NCBI GenBank assembly: GCA_021229015.1
Contig: CM037783.1
Span: forward strand, 52,213,154-52,277,153
DNA from: Solen grandis
Lineage: Eukaryota; Mollusca; Bivalvia; Adapedonta; Solenidae
Length of the DNA stretch: 64,000 nucleotides
Direction of reading: 5' to 3'
Positions 46,601 through 57,600 of the stretch are shown one piece after another (the first letter of the stretch is position 1; every line of letters begins with the position of its first letter). Position numbers and translations under genes: made by a program. The notes under the pieces are model-generated. The model ran no database searches. It saw nothing but the letters and a program-made list of their open reading frames with translations, and was not told where the DNA came from.

Positions 46601-49600
46601 AAATAGGGCAGTCCTATCACTATGGACTACACAGGACAGGACACAACACAGAACACATGATATCTACATAAGCTCATTTCACATTGTGAACCTGTGGTAT
46701 AAAAATAACTTTGGATGATTTGTGAATACAGCCAGTTTAAAAAAACTAATGAAGAACCTTTACCTCAAGCTGGTCAATTCTATGGAACATTTGCTCCATC
46801 TCATTACATTTGGCCTCAATATCTGGAACCTTTGTGTCAACACATTCTTTTGTCTCACTACGCACCTGAAGAACACAACATCAAAGATACACATTTCTTC
46901 ATAACTATTCATCTATGCCAAACATGTATAAAAATTTAGCTCTTTTTAATGGTTTGGTACATCTATACGGCTGTCTTTTAACTTTCAGTTCAGGTCTCTT
47001 TTCTTTAAATACCTCTTATGGTACACATTGGTCAAATTGAGATGTATTTGGAATGACATCAACCTTTATCCTAAATGTTTCTTTTATTATTATTTCTGTA
47101 TATTTATAAAATTCAGAGTCATTTATTAAATGTTTTATGCCTTTTAGTCCAAACAAATAAAACTGTATTCATTAATGCAGTATTTTTTACACCTGTTTTG
47201 GTTTCAGGTTGTTTGCTGTTGTTGTTTTTTTTCAAATGGTTCCATTAAAAAATGAAAGTCATTTTTCATACCAATGAGAACTAAATTCAGACACAGGCTT
47301 GTTCTGAAAATCTTCCAAACTAAGGCCCTTTTATACTACAATTAATACCAAACTTAGGCTTGTGTATTGGTTCAGTCCTAACAAAGATAATATTATATAA
47401 CAATTAAATTTCATCTTTTTATTATACAACTTAATCATTATATGGCTATTTATAGCTGGTGATTTACATTTACTCCAAAATATAATATCCCTGCTAGGCT
47501 GCTACATTGCCATGAATCAATTACATAAAAATATGTAGCATTTTTTTTGTATTACAGCTTCAGAGTGTGATCCTATATATACCCTACTTCACTTTGTGAA
47601 ACAGTGATATATAATTAGTACAGTAAAAACTATGGCTATTGCTGACAGAGTTGGAAAAACAGAAAAGCTTTCTGCAGTTTACAGTAGTTTCAACACTTTA
47701 GCATTAATCAAAGAATCTGTTTGATCTACACCAAATATTGATAGTAACTAAATAAATAACGAATTCACGTAAAACATATTTTCAATACTCACAGTGTCTA
47801 AAACTTGACCAAAGTCATCAAGTTTTGTTAACATCCACTCAATACTGTCATAGAAGTCTTTAATCTGCAAATAATAGTAGTAATGTCTTTATTTAAATCT
47901 CATCATAAGAAATACAATGCAAAAGAGTGTTTGAAATAGTACAATGCCATTCATATGCAGAATCACCAATGGTTGTATTTGCATGCATCTATTGTGACAT
48001 ACATATGTACACAATTTCAATCAACAAGTACACTCAACATTAACGTCGCGTGGCCCTATTAACGTCACAATCAACCTGGCACGTGACTATGCTGACTAAA
48101 TTAACATCTGCCAAATCAAATATGCAGATTGTTTTTTAGTTTAATATCTTAATGTCTTCTAATAATATTAGCCTTATCAAAAAAAAACAACAAGGCAGTC
48201 CAAAGGACAGCTATATCCCCCGCCGCTGGCCAAATATTAGAATTTGTTTGGTCATAGATTATGTTCACCTTAACCTGGCATGGTTGTAGCAGACATAGAA
48301 GATCAGTTTAAGACAATTTAACTTTCCGGAGTTATGTATGAATCTCAGAATTTGGAGGCACATATATTAAAAGTTTACTGACAAGTTTTACATGGGAAAC
48401 AGTACAAAAAGTGAACATCAATGAAGTATAGGATGTGTTAGGTAACCACAAAGTACATGTGTAACTCAATTAAAAACTTTATATATCATGAAATAATTTG
48501 TATGATTGTGAACATGACATACTATTATTTACTGAGTACAATAAATCACTGTGGAAGTGCAATCCAGGTCAAGAAGTGGTCTGTGTAAGGCAAGGGGAAC
48601 ACTCCTGAATGAGATATGGAGCGGACACAAAATAACATTTGACCTGCAAGTATGACTATGGAGCGGACACGAAAATAACATTTGACCTTCAAGTATGACC
48701 TTGACTTGAGCCAGCGTGACCGCCTCATGCCTTCTGCACATCAGCTCAATGAGGTTAACATTTTAGCCGAGTTTGAAGAAAATGTGTCCAAGCGTTCATG
48801 AGATATGGAGCGGACAAGAAAATAACATTTGACCTTCAAGTATGACCTTGACCTTGAGCCAGCGTGACTGCCTCATGCCTTCTGCACATCAGCTCAATGA
48901 GGTTAACATTTTAGCCGAGTTTGAAGAAAATGTGTCCAAGCATTCATGAGATATGGAGCGGACAAGAAAATAACATTTGACCTTCAAGTATGACCTTGAC
49001 CTTGAGCCAGCGTGACCACCTCATGCCTTCTGCACATCAGCTCAATGAGGTTAACATTTTAGCCGAGTTTGAAGAAAATGTGTCCAAGCGTTCATGAGAT
49101 ATGGAGCGGACACAAAAATAACATTTGACCTTCAAGTATGACCTTGGCCTTGAGCCAGCGTGACCGCCTCATGCCTTCTGCACATCAGCTCAATGAGGTT
49201 AACACTTTAGCCGAGTTTGAAGAAAATGTGTCCAAGCGTTCATGAGATATGGAGCGGACACGAAAATAACATTTGACCTTCAAATATGACCTTGATCTTG
49301 AGCCAGCATGACCGCCACATGTCTTCTGCACATCAGCTCAATGAGGTTAACACTTGAGCCGAGTTTGAAGAAAATGTGTCCAAGCGTTCATGAGATATGG
49401 AGCGGACACGAAAATAACATTTGACCTTCAAATATGACCTTGACCTTGAGCCAGCATGACCGCCACATGTCTTCTGCACATCAGCTCAATGAGGTTAACA
49501 CTTGAGCCGAGTTTGAAGAAAATGTGTCCAAGCGTTCATGAGATATGGAGCGGACACGAAAGTGTTTCGGACACACTGACGGACTGACGGACGAAGGGCA

Positions 49601-49634
49601 TTCCTATAACCCCCCTCCCGCTTCGCGGCAGGGG

Positions 49635-49671
<37 letters not shown>

Positions 49672-51454
49672 AAGGTAAATAAATTGTTATAAAAAGAAAA
49701 CTCCATTTTGCGAATCATGAAATGGATTCCAACTGATCTGTGCGCCATGATTTACACATACTAGAGCTACCGATATCTGTTTCATGAAATTGGTTTTTAT
49801 CTGATGACTTTTGTATAAATTGGGTTTTTGTGCAGTTTAATTGAGTTTTTGACAAAATTAATGTGAATTGCTTTTAGTTACCCCAAGATTCATTTTCCAA
49901 ATTTTCAGTGAGTTTTATTCAAATCTTATCTGTTATTCTGCATGAATTTTTAGAGTAAATTATAAAACATTCATTTTTTTTTCTTTCATCATTTTTTAAG
50001 ATAGTTCTGTAACCTAATAATATGAACATTAAAGAAATAAATGAAATTTGCCGTACTGTAGAAATAAAACTTCATTTTGTGATAAAAAAAACTCACAGAC
50101 CAGGGGTTCTGTTACATGATTATACTCAGTTTCATCTAGATCACTTTACATCTCTGGCAGCATTATTGGATATTAATATATTCAATACCGTATTTGTTTG
50201 TTATTGTTCTTGTTTTTTTGTTAACTGGGTTTAACATCCCACCAACTGTATTTCAGTGGACATGTGTAATCTACAGCCCCATGCGGCCCCAGACGGGCCC
50301 AACTGCGGCCCCAGTTTGATTTAATCCCGGGACCTGTACCAATTGTTCTAAAGTATATAAATCAAATTATTGCCATATATAAACCTAGTAACCGAATAAT
50401 CTTAATATCTAGATATAATTCAACCACATATAAAGGTCCTGAATCAATATAAAAATCATCATTATCATAACTCATCATCAACCTAACGATAATTTATTTG
50501 GTCCGCGAATTATGTAGAGATCCCGGGATTTATAAATGTCCCCCGTAATATTGTACATAAAAGAAAATAACATAAATATAAAATAAACAATTTTTTACCT
50601 TAGTCATAACCTCACTTTTGCGTATATATTACAGATTTAATTTTCATTAACATATTTAAACCACATAACAAATCAGCATATCTATCTATCTATCTATCTA
50701 TACTGGGGCCGCAGTTGGGCCCGTCTGGGGCCGCATAGGGCCGTAGATTACACATGCCCTATTTCAGTCATTGGGAGACAATGTCTACTCGAGATAAAAA
50801 TAGTGATGCCACACTGCAGTATAATGCCTTAGACATGTGGCATGATACCACACCCAGTCACATTATCCTTACACCGGGTCAACCAGTCTTGGAAATACCA
50901 TTATATGCTGAATGCCAAGCTTGGGAGCTATACCTGTACAAATTTTTCCGACTTTCGTATAGCCTACATGTCGCCACCAGGGATCGAATATACAACCTCC
51001 CGATTCTGGGATGGTCGCTCTTACCACTCGCCCACTGGGGCTGTATTTATTAGCTTTCACTGTATATAATTAAATCCTACCTATTACAGCATCGGCAATT
51101 TTTGGGAGGTAACGAACCGACCAGTGATTTGAAAGGGCCCGTTACAAATTGACCTGAAAACGGTCATGAATCGACCTACATAAATGGGGTTACGATTTGG
51201 TTTGGTTACGAATGTAACGTTCTATATCACCTGCAAAATTGTCTTGCTCCTCTGACAAGCCGTTTCAAGAGGATTTCATTGTATATGTACTTTTAAGTTA
51301 GTTATTTATAACTTTTCCTTGTATGTAAAGTGAAACTGAACTGCACCTCCTTTTCTGAATCGACTTTTAAATATGAAGCGTAATCTTTTGTCAACTCTTC
51401 TAACTCAGCCATCTCATCAGAAGAGGGTTGGATATCACATCCTGTGTTGTCCAT
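43653..51454 (-). CDS. BLOC1S4: BLOC-1 complex subunit 4 (cappuccino), five exons
   Basis: Five minus-strand exons: 51454-51347, 47864-47793, 46865-46764, 45525-45406 and 43847-43653. All have GT-AG borders and phase 0 joins, giving 198 codons and a TGA stop. Exon 1 begins MDNTGCDIQPSSDEMAELEE and is acidic. Exons 2-4 form a coiled-coil region (WMLTKLDDFGQVLDT, CNEMEQMFHRIDQLE, KFVSIVRDTVNATEEQV, MGTFSGFRKMF) matching the helical core of BLOC1S4, whose human protein is of similar length (about 217 residues). Exon 5 is an acidic, probably disordered tail. BLOC-1 works in endosome-to-lysosome-related organelle trafficking. The gene is divergent from IMPACT, 155 bp start to start. Introns are long and packed with MITEs and a 148-bp satellite. 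Confidence 0.85.
43942..44183 (+). mobile_element. TTAA hairpin MITE, copy D
   Basis: Full-length 242-bp copy in the last BLOC1S4 intron, TTAA both ends, intact hairpin. Confidence 0.9.
44374..44450 (-). repeat. tRNA-derived SINE head (Thr-like), not a functional tRNA
   Basis: On the minus strand, TAGCTCAATAGGTAGAGC (D arm, A box), TTTGC-CCTGTAA-GCAAA (anticodon arm, TGT anticodon) and CCGGG-TTTGAGT-CCCGG (T arm, B box) fold well. The acceptor stem pairs at only four of seven positions, so this is a SINE head or tRNA pseudogene. Confidence 0.7.
44603..44852. mobile_element. MITE with GGGGCCC inverted ends
   Basis: 250-bp element with about 28-bp inverted ends, starting GGGGCCCATTTCACTAAACT and differing at two positions. 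No coding capacity. The target duplication is unclear (at most CTG on both sides). Confidence 0.75.
44968..45190 (+). mobile_element. TTAA hairpin MITE, copy E (hairpin deletion)
   Basis: 223 bp. It lacks 19 bp covering most of the left hairpin arm and the loop; both TTAA flanks are kept. Confidence 0.9.
48190..49668. repeat. Dispersed element with six-plus 148-bp internal repeats and poly(A)
   Basis: A 148-bp unit ('ggagcggacacgaaaataac', 'atttgaccttcaagtatgac', 'gaggttaacattttagccga') starts at 48660, 48807, 48955, 49103, 49251, 49399 and 49547. The body ends in 'cccgcttcgcggcagggg' and about 32 A. 'tatcccccgccgctgg' near 48220 may be the other end in inverted form. Located in BLOC1S4 intron 1. 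Confidence 0.8.
50258..50759. mobile_element. 502-bp MITE with 9-bp target duplication (Mutator-like)
   Basis: About 57-bp inverted ends, beginning ggacatgtgtaatctac on the left and mirrored by gtagattacacatgccc on the right, continue with 'gcggccccagacgggccc'. The flanks are identical 9-bp copies of tatttcagt (50249-50257 and 50760-50768). The target is inside an older dispersed repeat whose uninterrupted form is seen at 40.53 kb. Internal (CTAT)n at 50680-50702. Nine-base duplications point to Mutator-like transposition. Confidence 0.85.
50769..51060 (-). repeat. tRNA-like dispersed repeat
   Basis: Continues the repeat interrupted by the 502-bp MITE. The minus strand contains a B-box-like 'ggttgtatattcgatccc' at about 50980-50997 and 'gggcgagtggtaagagcgac' as an A-box-like segment, so part of it is tRNA-derived. 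Confidence 0.5.
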
Positions 51455-51609
51455 CTTACAATAAGATGATTACTTCTTTATTAATTTTAAAGTATTATTA
51501 TAAAGATGAATAAATTTTCAGTTCCTGAAAAGAACCGAATGTGGTTTCCTTCTGAAGAGTACATTTGTTATGACACGTGAGAGACACGTGACATAGAAAA
51601 TGTCGGAAA
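51455..51609. promoter_or_regulatory. Bidirectional BLOC1S4/IMPACT promoter with two CACGTG boxes
   Basis: Only 155 bp separate the two start codons. No TATA box is seen. CACGTG occurs at 51574-51579 and 51585-51590 (TGACACGTGA and GACACGTGAC), 11 bp apart and so about one helical turn. The context resembles E-boxes bound by MiT/TFE and USF factors. Binding is inferred, not shown. Confidence 0.65.
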
Positions 51610-51626
51610 ATGTCAAAAGAAGATAA
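51600..51626 (+). promoter_or_regulatory. Upstream ORF overlapping the IMPACT start
   Basis: ATG at 51600 opens MSENVKRR and stops at TAA 51624-51626, in a different frame from the IMPACT ATG at 51610. Scanning ribosomes that use it would pass the main start. This applies only if transcripts begin above 51600. Confidence 0.5.
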
Positions 51627-54600
51627 CATAAGCTTGCAAGTAAGCCCATTCATATAATTCTGTTATTATTATCTTCATATTTAAAATGATGAATTAAATC
51701 TTTCAATTTGACATAGATTTAGGGAACTTTTAAAGTTTGGATCATGTCTAAATCAAATTTGTACAAATCTTTATATTTCAAATAGCACTTCAGCATCATC
51801 AAAGCTTCAAAGTTTGTGTCAGATAGAGGACAACGCTCTGATATTTGAAGAACAATGTGAACATTTCGCCTTAAAATTCCCTGTTTGGTCTTTTGGCAAA
51901 TCAAAGTGATTCAAAATATATTAACATCCATCTTAATACTGTGAATTACATCAAATGACCATGAGGTGAAAGGTATGTGTGAAGGGCTGTATTAAACTTA
52001 TTTGCATTCACGCATGTGCTTTTGTTGATTTAGGGGCCGCCGTGGCCGAGCGGTTACAGTCGTGGACTACAAATCTCTCAGCCCCTCACCGCTGTGGGTT
52101 CGAATCCCGGTAGGGACTTCGGATTTTTCATGTGAGGAAGCCTACCAGCTGGCTTGTGCCAATGTGGTAGGTCGGTGGTTCTACCCGGGTACCTCTGTGT
52201 ACTCGAGGTCTTCCTCCACCTGTAATTAGCTGGACGTCGCTATATGATTGAAATACTATCGCAGCGACGGTAAACCCCAATACAACTTTTGTTGATTTGA
52301 CCATCACATTCAGGCTGTATGGGATATTTTACACTGTGATATGATAGGAAAAATGTGGTAGGTCGGTGGTTCTACCCGGGTACCTCTGTGTACTCGAGGT
52401 CTTCCTCCACCTGTAATTAGCTGGACGTCGCTATATGATTGAAATACTATCGCAGCGACGGTAAACCCCAATACAACTTTTGTTGATTTGACCATCACAT
52501 TCAGGCTGTATGGGATATTTTACACTGTGATATGATAGGAAAAATAACTATAGTATTGCACGGTATCCAGTCAAAACGGACCCAAGTAAAAACGGACCCA
52601 AGTTGAAACTGTGCCAAATTGGTCAAAATGGTCCCAACTGAGTGGAAGATTGGTCAAAACGGCCCCATATAAACGGACACATTATATATAAATGGTTACG
52701 AACGTAGGAACAATCAAATAATTTGATTACAGGAACGTGTTTAAATCAAGACAATATTTATTTTAAATGTGACAAATCAAATATGTTCTTGTGTCTGTAG
52801 GAAATAGAAAGGTTATTTATATAATAAGAATTTCTTACATTTATTTTTTAGTAATATTTATAGATTTAATGACTTCAATAGTGATATTTATTATAATTTA
52901 AATTGGCCATTTCACCATTCATATCTCTCATTATTAATATGAATTATAACGCATGCGCGCGTGTGTGTATATGACATGCGTGTTTGTTCCAAGTTAAACC
53001 ATCATAATCTTTCTTTTTTTTCTCTCTCATTAATGAATTCGAATTTATACTGCACGATATATCAAGGTAGGGGAATAGAATATATTTCTGTCTATTCTTT
53101 TTTTTTTTCACTTTTTGATTTATTTAGTTTTTCATTTTTTTTCCCGTTTGTATCATTTCCATAATGTTTTTATTATATACATATGCTGTCATCCGTTGCA
53201 TCCGTTGAAGCTGATGGCATAATTGTGACGGTACACAGGCCTGCTACAGAACAAACACGGAGGGATAGACATACTATCTACACAATGCCTAGTCCAGTTT
53301 TGCTATATAAATTACGACTCCAACACAACACACACAGCGAGAGTAAACCATGAAAACAGTGGTTTCTATTGATCTCTCCTAAGTAATTACATCATAATTG
53401 ATAGATTTATCACATTCCCTTTATTTATTCACACTTTTATATCTTCACATACCTTGTTCTCAACAAAATCACCGACAAATACACATTATTCCGTAGGGTG
53501 GATGTTTGACTGTTTGTATCAATAATTTAATCATCGCATTAAAACTGACATCTAAATTACCATTTAATTTCAAGTTTCATTTATTTATAAATTTATGAAT
53601 TCTTCAAAGGATTAAACTAATGATCCTTTATTTATCATGAAACATACCGTAGTAGATATTTGTATCTATAATTTAATCTCATTAAAACAGTTTCATTCAT
53701 GTACAGATTTATGTTAACTTCAAAGAATTTAACTAATCATCCTTTAAATATTATACAATATATTTAACAGGGGTTCGTCTTAACTAAAGTGGCACCGTTT
53801 TGACCATAACTTTTTTTTTTTAATTGGGTCGTTTGTATTTTTATTGGGTCCGTTTTGACTGGTAACAGTATTGCACCCTGTTTATATATCAGCTAGGTAA
53901 AGAGAATATGTAATTGGAAAGTAATTGTTAATTACATGGCATAAAATCAGTGTAATTAATGAAATTACCATTACATGTAGTTAAAAATGTGTTACACATT
54001 ACTTTCAATTACTTGATAAAAGAGTAATGAATGGTAATTAATTACCATTATATTTCTCAAAAATTACCACAGGTCTGGAATTTTATCTGACACTTAATTT
54101 GTGAAACACTTGATTTTGTCAAATACATTTAGATCAATCTATTTCATACATTGTAAAATAGAAAGTAGAAAGGTACTATTGAATTAAATTGATAAATTTG
54201 AATTTTCAGAGCTTAGAAAATTGATTGGCCACAAATTTAGAGTGACTATAATCATATAAGTTCATATCAGATTATAATATTCAAATTCAAACTTTATATA
54301 TTCATAATTTATAAATTTCCTACTTAGCAGTATTTCCATTTATTTTGTAGTAGTTGTAAATGTATCAGTGTGTTTTGTCTAAAATATTTCAAACTGAAAT
54401 GCATGCACTTTAAGTTAAGGAGCTGTTTAAATTGAAGATTGTATGTGTATGTATGATGGAGATAATATGTGCAGTTTATAAGCAGTTTAGTACATTTCTA
54501 TGCAAGGATGATGAGGTAGAGGCACTGTCTGCAATCTATGGAGATGAGTGGTGTGTGGTGGACAGAGATCACAGGATATACTGCATCCAGGTGGACGACG

Positions 54601-57600
54601 GCCAGGATAAGCCAGTCTGGACTGTGTGTATCCAGGTGTGTGGTACTGGTATTATCATCCATTTACTTCATACAGTCTTCTTTAACCCTTTCCCTCATAT
54701 AGACTCATTTTGACGCACTCAATAGGTACCACATAAAGCCTGATCTGCAGAAAACCACAGTTAAACCTTACCAAATTTAATTACAAAATCCTCATTTCCA
54801 GACCACTGAGGAGCAGCGAACAGCATAAAACCTGATCAGCCTGCGAGTTACCTTTCTTTTCATGGTTTCCTCTATGAGGGAAAGGGTTAAAACAGGAACT
54901 CTTGTGAATACAGCTGTCCATGACTGCAGTGTTCTATGCTTAAAATAAATTATGGGACTTATAAATAAATGGACCAGTCCTTGCCCTGTTTGTTGATTTC
55001 TAAACAACAAATGACTATTTTAACATCTAATGAATTTAGAATGCGTTTGCTCATTACCGTTACCAAGCCCCTTTTAAAAAGGAGGGGAAAACAAGGGCTT
55101 CTATGAAACTGTTCAATATCTCTTTCTATTTCTATATGCATTTAGTATAGTTTCACTATCAGCCCTTCATATAATTTCTTTGCATCATTGATCATTCTGT
55201 AAACCAGACCATGCACATGCCACTTATGTAACTTTAGATTTGATTTACCTTTTTTGCAAACTTTGTGCAATAGGTGCTATTTCATACCAGAAGAATATTC
55301 AGGTTAATTTTTGGGCTTCTACCTCAAATGTCAAGATCATATGTTGAGCTCTAACAGACTGCATGTACAAAAGTCTTCTCCGGGTTATTTAAGATCTGAT
55401 TTACCTTTTCATCTCATTGTATACAAGTAGATTTTATTATGGCAAGTGGAAGAGGCCTATTTGTCTCTATATTGAAGGTCTGTTGCAAGGTTAATCTCAA
55501 CAAAAGACAGTGAGTCAGATTTCAGATACTTATGATTTTTTGGATCTTTTATTAGCAATTGATACAGTTGGTAATTTTTTGATAGTTCATGTTTTGACAA
55601 ATACATTGTGCCTTGGAATGCTCAGAAATATTTCAGGCATGAAAAAATTCAGTTTTTCAGAAAATCTGATCCTACCTAGTAAAAACCTGCTGATCCTTCA
55701 GTTTTTAGAGGACATTTTGTGACCACCAAATTGTCTGTTAAGAATGTGTTCACTGTTATGACTATACTTTGAAAAAAGTTAGAAAAATCAATCCCTACCC
55801 TACCTAACTATTTTGAGACTCTTGCCCTAAACAGATTTTTTTTGGCCTTAGCAGTTTTGGGGACTGATCTGATTGAGTCAAATTGCCTTTATACCAGGTT
55901 TGTGCATGTATAATCCTATCTGTATATGTGTTTCAGGTGCACATGCCAGAAGAATATCCAAGTGATTCTCCACCTGTATATCAGCTGAAGTGAGTCAGAA
56001 CAGTTAACACAACCCTAGTCAGAGCTTCAGATAAGAAATGTATAGAAAATATCAAATATATATTACAGTTAACAATTAAATTCATCAAGCAATGTATAAT
56101 AATTTGAGAGCTGAACACGAAACTGTTCTATGTTCAGAAATAGAAGCTTATCTAGGAGATCATATATTTTTTCAGTCAGACCTTGATGTGATTCTTTCCT
56201 TCTTGTTTTTTTGTTTTTTGTTTCTTTACTTTCAGTGATTATAAATCCAGACCCTGATAAAAAATCCCTCAAAATGATGTAATTGATTTTATCATACATT
56301 AAATTTTGATTGTTCTGGAATCTACTAGAAAAGGGAACATCAAACCAAGTGGTACAATGTATTGACATTTATTGATATTGGCTGATGTAATTGTATTTGA
56401 TGGAACATGTACTGGTATACATTTTTGATGAATGCATTAAAACACAACTAAAGCTATCATTGAAGGTGATGAAAACCTCTGCTTCCTTTATAGCCCCCTT
56501 TACACATTGCGAAGCAGGGTTAATACGGAAATAGTAAAACAACCATTACAATTATTTCCAAATGTGTATGTTGCACATGTTGTAGTGCACCATGGCTTAG
56601 AGGGGAGGAGAAAATGAATCTAGAAGGAGCCCTAGCAGATCTGTATTGGTTGGTATCATGGTGATCAACTCATGCTACATATGTCCTCAGCTTAAAACTC
56701 TATATTAAAGATTTATATATAAATTGATAAATTATGATCTGAATATTACAGAAAAAGTAGTGTCAGTAAATGATTTTGTAAATGATAAAATCAGTGTGTA
56801 TAGTGATGATGAAAGAGATTAAATTGTTACCTTTAATGTTTTCTCTTGAATTTACATTTTCTGTTGCATGACTTGATGCGGGATTACTTGTCACTGAATG
56901 AGGCATACAATACATTGTTAGTATCCCTTTACTTCATATAGACTCATTTTGATGCATAGGCAAACAGAGCAGGCCCTGAGATCAGACAGCTCCTATAGGA
57001 GCTATCTGATCAGGGTCTCCTCTGTTTGCTTAAACAATATTGTAGCTCAGATTCTGTAACAAAGTCTGTGTGGCAAAGAAAAAAATCATGATTTATTATA
57101 CCATTTTTAATTCAGTTAATTAATATTCATGAAGTCATAAATTTGTACATGAATATTCATTAAGTAAAAGGCTATACATGTTACGAAATTCATTTTGCCA
57201 CATGCATTTTGTCTTTTATTTTATTTGCTCAAAATGTCACATCCATACCTGTCCTGAGTCAACAAATCTTATGCTAGATGCTTATTTACAGAGACTATTT
57301 TTTTGTCTTAGAAAATATACAATTATGTCTTAGTAGCAATGTTTAACACTAATTTAATACTTGGAGAACAGAAATGATGTAAAGCAACATAGAAGGAAAG
57401 TGTAGTCACTAATAGGCAAGATTCTCTTAGATGTCTTAACCTTTTCCCTCATAGAGGACACCATGAAAAGACCTATGCGAACAGCATAAAACCAGATCAG
57501 CCTGCGAGTAACTCACAGGCTGATCAGGTTTTATGCTGTTCGCTGCTCCTCAGTGGTCTGGAAATGAGGATTTTGTAATTAAATTCGGTAAGGTTAAACT

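Noticed and set aside
48529..48741. Minus-strand ORFs over the 148-bp repeats
   Set aside because: Translations of repeat units; the host gene here is spliced and its exons are elsewhere.
52036..52120. Functional tRNA-Leu/Ser gene
   Set aside because: The A and B boxes are good, but the sequence runs directly into a SINE body also seen in decayed form at 11.76 and 41.7 kb.
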